NCBI GenBank assembly: GCA_025201765.1
Contig: MU623389.1
Location: 1-64,000, forward strand
Source of the DNA: Daldinia sp. FL1419
Taxonomy: Eukaryota; Ascomycota; Sordariomycetes; Xylariales; Hypoxylaceae
Length of the DNA stretch: 64,000 nucleotides
Direction: 5' to 3'
Positions 36,264 to 48,982 of the stretch are shown here, piece after piece. The notes under the pieces were generated by a model that searched no databases, had not been told where the DNA came from, and saw only the letters and a list, made by a program, of their open reading frames with translations. The position numbers and the translations under genes were made by a program. How positions within the stretch are numbered: position 1 is the first letter of the stretch; every line of letters begins with the position of its first letter.

Positions 36264-37839
36264 TTTGACAATTCGTTGGCGACGCCGAATGGAGCTGCCT
36301 CGGCAGATTTTCTGTGGCTTCGCGATATTGATTTTTTAAAGATATGCTGTGGTATTAGGATCTGATTAGGATGGAAGTGTTCCTAAAGACCAATAGGAGT
36401 AGTCCCGCAAACCATAGCCCATCTATATATGGGTATATATGTATAGTTTTCCAATTTTCTAGATAGTAACCCTCATTAACTTGAACATGCTGTGATGATG
36501 GAGATGAAATGTATAAGACCAAAAAAATAAAAATAAAAATAAAAATTTTGTCTGACTGGAATATCTTGCGGTGGGGTTGTGGACGGATTGAATATTAGAT
36601 GGAGGCTGAAAATCGCCGAGACTCGGTAGGGAGAAACCGGTATTGTTTTACGAAACACGTGCTTCCACAATTTTATTGTCGATTGGTATCACTTAAATGC
36701 ATGATATAGGCATGGTTCTCTGTAAAAACAAACAATATCTCCGGAGGAAAAAGGGGATTAATTGAATGGTAAAAGTTTTAAAAAAAGGCTATGGAAATAT
36801 TTGATTGAGTATTAAGCTATGATACTTGGATACTTAGATACTTGGATAGTTGCTTGCTTCCACTCAGCCGCTCGCTCTAGTTGCCCCATTTGGGCCTTAT
36901 TAGGTTCTTGGTTTGTGGCTGTGTAGTGGAATTGGGCACATGGAAGATAATCACTCAAACTATGCAATTGTAGTGTAGCGTATTAGTGCGTGTATGTATA
37001 AAATCAAGTTTATGCAATGTATTTCTCATCTGTATCAAGCCCAGATTAAGCTAGCCGTAAGCGCCGACCGCGAGCGGGAAATGAAGTGATTGGTGTAACT
37101 CGACTAGTTACTTCCAATAATGGAAGGGTGCGGAGAAGATCCAGTAATATTGTGGACTCTGGGGTTGGTCCCGCTTTATCATCCCTAATTTGTGGTTCGG
37201 TATTCGAGGTGCGTCATTCTACAGTCAGGTGTCTCGCCGTCTAAGCGGGCCCTAAGCCTTAAGGATCTTAGCGGAGTACAAGAATCGACCACTCGATCTT
37301 CGTTAATTTATTAAGGATTTCATACTTGGAGGTAGGTACCTACCTACTTTGTTCGTATTCAGTATTCACACTGGATGGTAATCGAAATGAGATGGGATTG
37401 AGGCTGAACAAATTGCCTTCGGTGCCCGGATTCGATCCGAGGCGGTGCCCATTGGCGTTTGGATGCGGTCGAGGGCAACTATTATTCACTCAGCTGACGG
37501 GCGAAGACGGGATCTTGCTGAGCTGGGTTAAATCTTGGGGTTGGATTTTACAATCATTTACATACATACGCGTCGTTTCGTTAGCCCTACGTTTTGAAAA
37601 CACCAGGCGATCAACTGCATTCGAAGACTTTACTCTGCCGCTTCTAGTGTACGCTTTTGCTTCCATCCGTCCCAGCCCCTAAGCTAGATCAGCATACAAA
37701 ATAACGCAGTTTAAATGTTCGAGATGGGACACTTTTCTTTTGTGATTCCCCCATAACACATCCATACATAGCATATCCTTCCCGTAAATGTGATTAGCAC
37801 GTATATTTACTCCATTTGGAGCCGTTTCTTCCCTAGGCC
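36264..37839. other. Intergenic between divergent genes
   Basis: No supported gene. The 37326-37682 open frame has no recognisable content and lies in the promoter region of the next gene. GAGGTAGGTACCTACCTAC, a variant of the dispersed motif, is near 37330. An AAAAATAAAAATAAAAATAAAAA tract lies near 36521-36545. Confidence 0.5.
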
Positions 37840-40574
37840 ATGCCAGCCCTTTCTTCGACCTTGCTATTCAATACTATTGTTAGTCGAAACGAAACACTTG
37901 ATACAGCCATTGCCCTAGCTTCTAATGCTACCAATGTTACCAGCCCAGACCAAGTTATTCAGGTCGTCTGCGCCTGGCCAGTGTCAGGGCAATACGGGCC
38001 GGGATCGAGGGTTTTGTAAGTCACCATTTGCAGTTCAACTATAACACTAAACTAATCATTACCGTTTTATAGATACTATGTTCTCGTAGCAGCTTGCGTC
38101 TTTGCTCGGAAAGCAGAATGGCTTCGAAATGCTTGTCTAGCAGCTGCATGTACGTGCTCTCTACTCCCGTTGTCTCGTCGTTTGTCTATTCTTGAATCAG
38201 GGGTCCTCGATAAAGACCCACATATAGTAACTCGATACAACCTCATCGATGCCAGTAACCACAACTAATACGATGAGTTACAGTGATCTTCCCCGCCGTC
38301 GCTGCTCTACATGGAATCGTTCTCGCTGCAGCACACGTGGATAGTAAGTATTCATTTTTTTCGACTAAAACTTCGGTAACTAGCAAACCTCTTAACCATG
38401 TCTCAACTTAGATGCCGTTGATATGGACATCTTCGGGGCCTTCCAGTTTTGCTCAATTGGGATATTAGCGGCGCCGTTATCAGTTAGGATATCTCGAACT
38501 TATTTTGAAAACCCCGGTCGGAACATCATCTTCCTCTGGACCGGTATTGTCCTCGCTGGTAAGCACTATATACTTTTATCCGGGTCCTTGATGTAAGTGC
38601 TTACTTGAAAGAAGGTCTACTCAGTTTAACGGTCGAGTTCTTCCGAACCACGACATCACCTTGCACTCACGACGACTCGGGTAACCCCATTACACCTAAT
38701 GACTACGTCCATTTCCCTTACGAAAATGCTTTCTGTAATCTCACCTGCTCAACCGACCAAGGGCCTTTTTCTCCCCTGCGAAGAAACGCTACGAATGAAA
38801 TTTATGTCATACCAGCACCGAACAGACTTGCGTTCAATGCCGTCACGCTTCTAGCAGCAGCTTGCTGCATTCCTGCAGTCTTGTCGCTCGCGTCGATGTG
38901 GAATAAGATTCTCGAGATTAACTGGAAGTCGAGGTTTGGTCCTGCAAAAGAAGACCAAGTGATTGAAGGGTAGGAAAAATCCAGCTGTGCAGCACTTTCG
39001 TATTAGCTCTCCTGCGCAGTACACGGTCTCACAACATAACTCTCGTCGACTAAGACTGTATTTTGGCAATGCATTTTGCTAACCGTAAATGATATTGATA
39101 GGACGAATGGTGCTACTTACGCAGGGATGAGCAAGGTCAATTTTATGGTCAGGCTTTTCTTAAGCACCTTGGAAGTTCCCCTATTTAGCGCAGCGGTGGT
39201 CGCCATAATAATCTTTGGTGAATTGAATTTTTGGAGCCCCCAAGTTCAATACCAGACTGAACCAATGGGTAGCATAGGTACGTGTTGATCGAAATTCATG
39301 GCTGAATCTAAATGCTAACAGTTGCTGGACACAGGGCAGGTTAGTGACTGATTCTTGTCATAGTTAGAGACTCGGATTAGTCCACTCAACATACATATCC
39401 CCCGTCTTCCTCGCCCTCCCTTCAGTTTATTTGGTCTACTAAAGACACTTTACTAATTATGGCCTTCCAATAGTGGGCGCCCCTCGTCGGTACAGGACTT
39501 GCTGCGTTAGGATCTCTTTACATGCTCCTAGCAGTAGACTTAGACGCCGCAAGAAGGGAAGCAGATATGAAAGATCCTGTTCATCATTGTAATTGCGCGC
39601 ATCATAATTTCGATGAACATTTCAATCCACTTCCTAGACCCGAAGCCGACTCTTTGCATAGCGAGGATGCGGATAGTAGACACGGCATCGTGGTTACCCA
39701 CTCAGAATACCGCTTAAGAGATTCTCCATCCTTGCAAGAGATGAACGGCGGCCTTTTCATCAGTTCCTCTCCTTCTATCACCACCCCGAGTCCGGCTCAT
39801 ATCCGGTCCAGCTCTTCTCATGGCGGCGAAGAAATACCACCCGAAGTTTCAGTCACAGACCATCCATCCGAGACCGACATAGGCAACAGGCGTAGGGTGT
39901 ACGATGTATTCGTAAAAGTTAGCAATTATCTAGGCACAGCATCGGCAGATCAGTTCGACGATTCCGAGTTCAAGCACGGGAAAGCGATTGACTTCCCCGA
40001 GATCCCGGCGGAAGACATTCGAAACCCGAAACTAAACAGAATCAGAGAAACTTATAACAGCCACCACAACGAAGACGAGGGCACTAGCATCCGCCCCTCG
40101 AGAGCGGGCAGCTTTGCCGGTAGTATTGCCTCCGCATATAGTTTTGAGGGAAGCCCGGTAATGTCGCGAGCAATATCAGCTCCGCACGCGCCCTCTCGAT
40201 CCTCATCACCGTCGCCCTCAACACGCGGAGTGCGGCACACGAATACATTACCAGCCGGCCAGAGCTCCTTCGACCCACAATCTCCCGATCCGTCAACATT
40301 TATCGCACAAACCAGACAACGTCGGGACACGCTCGAGGTCCCTGTAGTGCATCCTGGGTCTTCGCGAGCTATGCAGGCTTCGTCGCCCGTTACTTCTGTT
40401 ACCACCATAACCAATAGCCAGGGCTCTCCTGCGATCGTTATATCACCTGACCCCGACACCAGCTCTAGTGTTGAAGACGTCCCTGTTCTCGGCCCCCCTA
40501 TCACTCAGTCGAATGAGGCGGACCCCCCACCGCAACCGAAAGCTTCACCCCACCATGAAAGGGACGCGCCTTGA
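37840..40574 (+). CDS. Conserved fungal multi-pass membrane protein, function unknown (5-nt microexon)
   Basis: Eight exons: 37840..38015, 38073..38149, 38284..38343, 38412..38558, 38615..38969, 39102..39277, 39335..39339 and 39474..40574, giving 698 residues. Exon 5 may instead start at 38612. The N-terminus has several glycosylation sequons (NET, NAT, NVT), then about seven or eight membrane segments with an extracellular Cys-containing loop (CTHDDSG, CNLTCSTD). The last exon encodes a 330-residue Ser/Pro-rich cytosolic tail holding a short conserved-looking block, VFVKVSNYLGTASADQFDD. Exon 7 is just GGCAG; it is required to link MGSIG to QWAPLVGTGLAALGSLYMLL in frame. I know of no function; a plasma-membrane sensor or channel role would be a guess. 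A purine tract at 40608-40642 follows the stop. Confidence 0.72.
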
Positions 40575-41315
40575 ATACCTCTTGCGATTCTTCCGAATAT
40601 ACGGAGAGAAAAAAAAGAAAAAAAAGAAAAAAAAGAAAAAGATTGAACGTCACAAACCTCCCCTAGATCTGGTACCATCGTATATCGAAATGATTGCAGT
40701 CTCAACCTACAGAATAACAGCCCGCCGAAGAAAACCTTCGCGCTTTATCCCAGATTTCATTTTCAGTCAATTTCCTACTCTTGATTTATTACAACACATA
40801 ACTTCATGCGTTACGAACTATACAAGTCACTCTCTCAGCACATCCCATTTTACCCTCTCCCCCCTTTCAATCCTAAATCAATCCCCGCTAACCTAAGCAG
40901 GCGGGCAATGATTATAATAAGAACATATTTTTTGGAATGTAATGTTACGCTGTATATAATTCGCACCGTTACGGAGGTGTCTCGTATATTCTACCGCGTT
41001 TGGACGGGACTTGAGCACATACCTGGTATGGGATTGGGAGAAAGGGATGCATCTGGTGCATAGGGAGGAGTATTGGAAAGATATATCATTTGGGGTATTC
41101 GGGGTGTTTTGTTCAAATTGGAGTTATCAGCAATTGGTGCTTATTTTATAATGCTTACCTTTGAAATTTCGATGGCTTATACCTCAAAGTGGCCCGACCC
41201 CTGAACCAACACCGACGTATTCGTGTTACGAGCATACCATTTTAGAACCAAACAGTTTCTGAACCTTTTTTTTCTTGTTCTAGATCCTACCCGCTAGCGG
41301 AGCGTATTTTTACAT
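40575..41315. other. Intergenic between convergent genes
   Basis: It starts with an A8G-type purine tract (about 40608-40642) and holds no supported gene. Confidence 0.5.
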
Positions 41316-42991
41316 CTATCGTATCGGAAGAGTTTGAGCCTGTAATAACTTCTTGACCTCTTCAACCAAGTTCTCTTTCGAGACTAGGTGCCCTTGGTCT
41401 TTCTCATCTTTCTCATCCTCCTTTCCACCCTTTCCAGTTCCTAGGACCTTTAGTCGTACCTTACCCTCCGCGAGCTCGTCCTGGCCTAGAATAACACCAA
41501 GCGGTACCTCTTCGGCGGCCTTGAACTGCTGCGGTAAGCGGGGTTTGACCTTGGCGCTGAACTCAGCGCGGATACCAGCCTCCCATAGTTGTCGCGCAAT
41601 CGACATACGCTCTAGTAACAGGCCGTTAAACTCCTTTCCGCCAAACGCCATGACGTACACGTCGACTTGGCGTGACCGGCCTTCCTTCTCCCCGCGTCGC
41701 GCCTTAAGGATGGTGAAGATTCGGTCCACACCGAAAGAGATACCTACACAAGGGATCTGTTTCTTGCCGTACATGCCGACGAGATTGTCGTATCGGCCAC
41801 CTGCGGCAATACTACCGACGGCGGAGGCATCCGCATTCTTGGATGATTTCTCAGGGTACCGTGTACCGTCCTTGTCCTTAGTCTCGGCGGGTTTTTGGAT
41901 AACTTCGAAGATCAATCCTGTGTAGTAGTCTAAGCCTCGAGCAAGTGATAGGTCGAAAGAGACCTTGTCAAAAGTGCCTAACGCTTTGGAATAAGAAGAT
42001 AGGAGGTCCATATCGGCGAGACCTGCTTTTATCTCCTCATTGGCTGCGAGGTTCGGGTCGGCCTTGATAAACTCTATCATCTCGTCTATGGTGCCGCGAT
42101 TTAGCACGAACACTCCAATCTTGTCGGCGACCTCCTCGGGGAGGCCCTTCTGCTCAACCATCTCCTTCTTGACGGCCTCCCACGGTTCCTTATCTAACTT
42201 ATCTACCGCGGAGCTGATGGGGCGTATCTTCTCTGCGGGAACACCTGCGACGGAGAATATGCCGTCTAGGATTTTTCTGTGGTTGGTCTTGATGGTGATA
42301 TCGAGGTCAAGGGCTTCGAAGGTTTCGACAATAACACGGAGGATCTCTGCGTCGGGAATTATGGGGTCGTAGGCTCCGGCGATATCGAAATCGCATTGGT
42401 AGAACTCGCGCATCCTGCCTCGGGCGATGGCTGGTTGATCGCGACGATAGACCTTGGCGATCTGGTAGCGCTTGATCTGCTGGACATTGTTCATCGCTAG
42501 CCAACGGGCAAAGGGTACCGTCAGATCGTATCGCAGGGCGCAAAGTTCGCCACCCTGGTCCTCGAGGTTATATATCAGACGAGCCTCTTCGCCATATTTG
42601 CCAGCTAGGATTTCCTTCAATTCGAATACGGGAGTATCGAGGGGAGTGCCGCCGTGAAGTTTAAAGATATTGCTAATGGTCTCGCTGAATGCTATATTAA
42701 TAAATAGTCGGCGCAAATAGCGGCAATCGGAACGTACAAGACATGATCTCGTAGGAGAAGATCTGCGCCCGACCAGTCGCGAGTACCCTTGGGCGCCTTC
42801 AAGGATATCTTGGCCTCTTTGGAAGCCATGTCGCTATTATCGACGATATCGGCAGAGGGGAGACTTTTATAGACGGACGATTGACACAATAAACTCGTAG
42901 GAGTAGTAAAGAATGTTCTGGTGGTAAGGAGTGGTGCTTTGGAAAAAGGTGAAGTTATTAGCCTGTTCCCTCGATAGAGCGCACGCAGCAT
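41316..42991 (-). CDS. HTS1: Histidyl-tRNA synthetase, dual mitochondrial/cytosolic
   Basis: Two exons: 42991..42738 and 42684..41316 (53-bp intron, GTACGT donor, ATTCAG acceptor). The junction restores LLRDHVFETISNIFKLHGG. From the ATG at 42991 it makes 540 residues; from the ATG at 42829, 486. Class II motifs are clear: motif 2 VYRRDQPAIARGRMREFYQC, the histidine-A loop LARGLDYYTG, the histidine-B loop GSIAAGGRYDNLVGMY and motif 3 GISFGVDRIF, followed by an anticodon-binding domain with LGQDELAEGKVRLK. The first 54 residues (LRALYRGNR... LLTTRTFFTTPTSLL) look like a mitochondrial presequence, and MASKEAKISLKAPKGTRDW is the usual cytosolic start. As in yeast HTS1, one gene probably serves both compartments by alternative start choice. 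Confidence 0.93.
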
Positions 42992-43695
42992 TGCTTGGGT
43001 GCCCCGCGTCGTTATAGCCCGAAAAAAAAAATGAACAATTGAGGGATGACTCAATGAGAGAGCTACCTCACTAAACATGGGGTTATACAGTTATCATGTG
43101 ACACCAAGGACGTATCTTGTATCGATAAGATAGTTATAACTAATAATAGTTAACTAGGCAGAAAGACGTCAAAAAAGCTGGCGCACGTACTACTGAAATA
43201 TACAAATATATTATATTTCTCGAAAATATTTAATGATGAAATAAAATTCCAAAGAATTACCAAAAAATGTAATTAAATATAATATTAAGTAAATATTAAT
43301 ATGATATTTTTTTATAATTTCTCTTCCAATATTGATGCAGCTTTTATAAACGAAGTTTTCAGTATCAAGTATCAGAGATTATAGTGTTGTTTGGCAGGGA
43401 GTGCGCCACCTTTTTTGACGCTGTTCTGCTAGGTAATAACTAGGTTAGGTTAGAGATAAGGTATAACTAACTAAGCTAAGCTACCAAAGCTATGGACCTC
43501 ATAAAACATCTCTGTCACCCCTGTCAACTTGACGGAACGACACTAAAATAAATAAATGCAGGAACCAGGGGCTATCGATAACAAATAATGAAACGGAGCT
43601 TCGATTCCTAGAGTCGGTGGTACGATTTGCAACTTGCAATTGAACAACCTCTTTCTAGGAGATCGTGTTAGGGATCATTTAGTTGGTTTATGTGT
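42992..43695. other. Intergenic transition into the retrotransposon block
   Basis: This is the upstream flank of the HisRS gene. DNA is normal until about 43200, AT-rich around 43200-43340, then normal again up to the Copia insertion. No gene is seen. Confidence 0.5.
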
Positions 43696-43700
43696 GGATC
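43696..43700. repeat. Target-site duplication, left copy (GGATC)
   Basis: GGATC immediately precedes the left LTR (TGTCACATAA...) and recurs at 49135-49139 directly after the right LTR. Five-base duplications are standard for LTR retrotransposons. Confidence 0.8.
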
Positions 43701-43852
43701 TGTCACATAATATATAAGGAAAAATTATGATTGTAGAATTTAAGTTGTTATTATTGTTTTTAGAATTCTAGAATAGAGCGGTGAGGCTTTTTATGGAATT
43801 ATTGCAAGGGAGAGAATTTTTTACGTTATTTTTTAGGTTTATTAATTTAATA
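43701..43852 (-). repeat. Copia LTR, left (3') copy
   Basis: 152 bp, aligned without gaps to 48983-49134. It starts TGTCACATAATATATAAGG. Differences from the other copy are of two kinds: this copy shows C-to-T (for example TTTTTTACGTTATT against TTTTCCACACTATT), while the right copy shows G-to-A. Confidence 0.88.
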
Positions 43853-44769
43853 CACTTTTTTAGATAAAGTTGATAGGCGAATTTGGAGCGTATAATATTA
43901 AAAATACGATTTTTTTACATTTTTAAGTTGATGTATTCTTCTGATTATGCCTTTTTAATAACTTCTTTATTCATCTTTTGTTTTTATTATATTATTTTAT
44001 TCATATTCCTAAGTACTTTGGTTTTTAGACGATCTGAAATATCTATTAGATTTATTTATTTTTTGAAGTGGGTATGCTTTTCTTTTGATAGTGTTTTTAT
44101 AAATCTATTTATGTTTATATTTTTTAAATTAATATAATTAATTTTAATATGGTTTTTTTGAGTTTTTTGTTTGAGTTAATGATTATGTATATTTATATGC
44201 TTTAGTTTTATTTTAAGTTTTTTAATATTTTTAATAATTAATTTAATTATTTATTTATTATTATATAATAAGAGTATAATTTGGTTTTTGAGTTTAATTT
44301 TAAGGTCTTTAATTAATTATGATATATAAAATCTTTTTTTTATAATTTGAGTTAGGGTAAGTAATTTAGTTTTAATAGTAGAGGTAGTAATTGTATTTTA
44401 TTTGTTAATTTTTTAATTAATTATTTTATTAAATAATTTTATTATATATACTTATAAGCTCTTTTAATTAATTATATTATCAATAAATGAGGTATTGCTG
44501 GCAATTTTGAAGATGTTACTTCCATTTAGTTCTAGGGTATATCCTCATATATGCTGGAGATATTGTATAATTTAATTGGTTATTATATAATATTTTGGGT
44601 TTGGATTTAGGTTGAATTGGGTTAATCTTGAGTAGGTAAATGTAATATTAAATTAGGTAATTATTACAGTATATAAAATTAAATTTATTTTTTGTTGGTA
44701 TTATTATATTAATTAAAGTAAAGCCATTTTTATATAAGGTAGTAATTTTTCTTTTATTATAAGCATTTT

Positions 44770-45006
44770 AAGGATTTTTTCAACCATTTTTACTAAATTA
44801 ATAATTTTATTAATATAAGTAAATTGGTTTAGTTAAATTTAATATTATGCTTGATCTCAAATTATTTTAATTTTGAGAAACCATTGTAGTTCATTATTTC
44901 CAATTAATTTGTATTATTTTTTAAATTTAGAGATAATTGATTTAACCTTTGGTTTAGTTTTTTTCTAATATATTATAATAATATTATCCATATATATAAA
45001 AAAGAA
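44770..45006 (-). pseudogene. Copia reverse transcriptase relic
   Basis: Reading the minus strand from 45006 gives FFYIYMDNIIII, the mutated YVDD box (D to N by G-to-A), then NNELQWFLKIKII, equivalent to the usual LGE.KWFLGIRI, then LNQFTYINKIINL, equivalent to LSQ.SYI.KI. The spacing is normal and the frame is continuous with several stops. This is the catalytic centre and the following segment of a Copia RT. It is clearly a different Copia lineage from the relic at 1-2865, judging by these motifs. Confidence 0.82.
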
Positions 45007-46999
45007 GATTTTATTTTTAATAAATATATATGGCTTTTGGGATATTAGGGTAAAACTGAATTCTTTTAAAATTTGTAAGAGCTTTTATTATTAAAAAAAA
45101 AGTAATTTTTAAAGATCATAAAGTATTTTAATAATATAAAATATCTTTCTTAATTGTTGATATCCTTATAGCATATGTATAAACATGTTTTTTTTAAATT
45201 TTGTATTTATAAACGCATTTATTATATTATATTATATAAATTCAAAATTGTATTTAATTATTATTATTATTAGTATTTAAAAAAACTTTTTAATGAGTAT
45301 AGAGGTATAGGTTTTTTTGTTATTGATTGTTTATTAATCTTTTCTTATTATTAAGTGTGCCTTACATTGTTAGAGAAAATTGTATTTATTAATTTTGTAG
45401 GTATAAATCTACATATACCTGAGTACCTACTTGTTCTTACATTGGTTGTTTAATTGTGATATAGTTTTTTAAGTATGTATATTAATGTGGTTTTTAAGGT
45501 AGATTTATTTGATTTTTTGGAATATTTTGTATAATGGATGATTTTGGATGTTTGAATGTTGTTTTGGAGGTTTTGGTAGGTTTTTTTTATATATTTTCTT
45601 ATATTTATTAATTTTTATTAAGAATGTTTAAATGGAATTATTTGAATTTTCTTTATTATATTAAGGGGGTTGATAAGTAAGTTTTAATATTTTTGTTTTA
45701 TTAATTATATATTTTTTGTATGTGTTAATTTTACCTGCTAAGGAGTTAGTATAAAATATTATTTTTTATGGTGTGTGATATTTATTATTAGGAGTGATGT
45801 AAGGGGTTATTGATGTTTTGGTGTGGATAATGAGTAAAATTGTTGATGGAGAATTATTTGGAGAAAGTAATGGATAGAAATGTGTTTTTGTATAAAGGTG
45901 ATTAATTTTTATAGTAAAGGTTTCTTCCTTTTTATTTAGTAACCCGTCCAGTTTTATTAACTTATTAATTATACCCAATATATTTATATCTTTGGTTTGC
46001 TTTGAAAAATTTGTTTGAACATTATTATATACATTTACTCCTTTTTTAAGTTAGGAGTTTTAAATAAATTTTAATAGGTTATTATATTAATTTATCCTAT
46101 AAATCATTAATTTATTTCTAAATTTATTTTATAGTTTTTGAAGATTATTATTAAAGATTTTGTTTTCTTTAAATATAATATTTTTTAATTTTATTATTTT
46201 ATTAGTATATGGGTTTTAAATTCTATATATATTTGTGGATATATAACCTATTAAAAAACCTATTTATACTTTAAGATTAAGTTTTTTTAATTTATTTGAC
46301 TTTTTAAATACTATTATTACCATAGTGTAGGTTTTGCAATTATATATCTGAAGGTGATCTTATTAAAATTTTTAATTATAAATTATAAGATTATTATTTG
46401 CACTAATATATATATGGAATTGATTATATGGTGTTTGCCAGTTTGTTTTATATTATAGTGTTTGATTGTGTAAGTATATTATTACTTTATAAATTTTGGA
46501 CCATAAGGAGTAAAATAATTTTAAATATGCCTTTATAATTTTCACTTTATCTTTAATTATACCTTTTAAGTGTTTAACAATATTATTTTGAATTTATATA
46601 TAAGTTACTAAAAGTTTAATTTTTATATGTAGATTTTTTAGGTATATATAAATTATTAGTTTTTTTTTAATAATTTCTTAATTAGATTCTTAAATTTTTG
46701 GGGTAATGTTATATTAAGTTTTTAAAATACCAATAAAATTTTTTAAGGTTTTAATAATTGATATTATTATTTAATTTATAAAATAATAGTTGAACATTAT
46801 ATTGATTTATTGGTTTATAATTAATAGTAGGTTTATAAGGTTATTGTCTAATTCCTCAACATTATGAAAATTAAGAGTTAATTTTATTTTTGGGATTTTG
46901 TTAATATGTTTGGGTATTTAATTTATTTGGTGTTTAATTTTAGTAATAATATATGTTTTATAATTAATTATTTTAATTCCTTTAATTTGGACTCCAATA

Positions 47000-47070
47000 T
47001 TTATTTTAACAAAATTTTCCAGTACTTACAGGTCTAGATATCCTAATCTTAGATGCCATTTAAGTGCGTC
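47000..47070 (-). pseudogene. Copia GAG-pre-integrase (zinc-binding) relic
   Basis: The minus strand from 47070 reads DALKWHLRLGYLDL, then a stop, then VLENFVKI, matching the pre-integrase motif WH.RLGHL.....L. It lies in an island (about 47018-47290) that kept CpG and C, so it is much better preserved than its surroundings. Confidence 0.75.
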
Positions 47071-48982
47071 TACTATTAATATTCGCCTTTTCCGATCAAA
47101 CTTGTTGCGTTATACGTAAAACGCTAATTCAAACATTTTAAAAGGGATGTCTTTGAATATAAACTAATTAAAACAATCAACAAGTTCAGCTACAGTTTCA
47201 CCATTTTAAAGCCTTAAATAAATATGTTCCTAGCAGTTGTTCTACTAGTACCTTTGCCTTCTAAGAACTTGTAGAGATACAAGGTTATAGGTAAAATTTA
47301 AATAGTATATTATATTCAAAAACCTAATTTTTGTGATATTATTAATATATTTAACTTTAATATTAATATATCTATAATTTAATATTTGGATTTTGTTGTT
47401 TTTAATAATAATATATTTTTTTGGAGGAATTTCTTCATAATTAATAAACCTTAATATTTAGTTAAAGATATATATTGTGATTCTTGAGTTTAATATAGTT
47501 AAGTTTTTTAAGGGATAGTGATTTATGCTGTAAGTAGTACCTATAATATTTATTACAAACATTATTTTTAATTTTGAAATTACTACTTATTTTAATAATT
47601 AATTTTTATTTTTTTGATTAATTATATTATTTTTATTTTTTTCTTTTTCTTTATTTTTAGGGTTATTAAGAACTTTTATTTTTGCTACTAACTTAAAATT
47701 ACACTTAATTTTTTCTTATATAAATATATTAAATTGTATATCAACCCTAAAATACTTAAAATATTTTAATTTAATAATATAAAAATATTTTTTAATTCTA
47801 TAAGAATTTAAGTAAACCTTATATTTGTTGTGTTTATATTTATATATTAATAAATATAAATATTGATTAACATTTATATTATTTTTTTTTTGTTTATTTG
47901 AGTTGTTTTAATATTTGTTTGGTTATTTGTTTTATTTAACCGGTTTTTTTTTGCAAAAATTTTCTTCTTTGTTAGAGTTGTTAGTATCGTTGTTTTTGTG
48001 GTGAGTAATAAAAGCATTTTTATGGATTTTTCTTTTTCCCTTTTGATTTATATTTATAATATGGGTATAGTTTTTAAAAAAATAAATAATATTTCCAAAA
48101 ATTAATATTTTATTATTAATTTTTTTTTAATATATTATTATTTAAATGGATATTTATTTTTGGAGTATCAATATTATTGCTTACAAGGTAGTTGGGAACT
48201 ATTTTTATGGATCAATAATAGTAGTAAACTTTTTACTTATTTTATATAATATAGTCACTTTTTAAGAAATAATTTATTCTTTTTAGTTTTTAAATTATTT
48301 TAAAAATAATATTATTATTTTTTTATAATATTTTTTTATTTTGTATTTGTTAGAATTAATATTAAAAATCTTTTTAAAAGTAATATATTTCTTTTAAATA
48401 TTTTAGGTTAAAAATAAAACCAACATTTAATAAGATTTTAATATAGTTTTTATTATATAGTTCAAAAGTTGAGTTAATTTATTACACTTAATATTATATA
48501 GAGTTATGGTTTATATATATATTTACATATTTTTATTATAGCGGAGCTTTTTAGCTGGTATAAGTTGGTCTGTATTGTGAGGGTAAGCATCTATAATAAA
48601 ACTATTAAGCGTATTTATTACATTATTTCATTTACTTTTTTTAAAGGCCAACAAATTGTTTAAATTTTCAGAATTAATTTTGTAATTTTTAATATTTAAT
48701 TGTGTTAGCTGAGATGTTAAAGGAAATAAAGATCTCCCTGCTGGATCAACATTTTTTGAATTTAGTTAATCTTATATGTTTAGGTTGTAGGTTAGAGTTA
48801 TAAAGGTTTGGTTCCATATTTCCCAATTGTTGGATATAAATAATTAGTTTTTTCCTATGGTATTTTTAAATAACATTATTTAATTAAATATAGTTGAAAT
48901 TATATTAAATATATATTTATGCAATATAATTAAATTAATATTAACCATATATTTATATTAGGATATAATTAAAACTCTTAAT

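Noticed and set aside
37326..37682. 118-codon plus-strand frame upstream of the membrane-protein gene
   Set aside because: No recognisable motif; it lies in the promoter interval and contains a dispersed-motif copy at its start.
43883..44137. 84-codon plus-strand frame rich in Phe/Ile/Leu
   Set aside because: It is the antisense strand of the RIP-mutated Copia element; the apparent membrane protein is a product of T-richness.
47890..47980. Possible gag zinc knuckle on the minus strand
   Set aside because: Lys-rich sequence with a TGC was seen, but the CX2CX4HX4C spacing could not be recovered even allowing for RIP changes.
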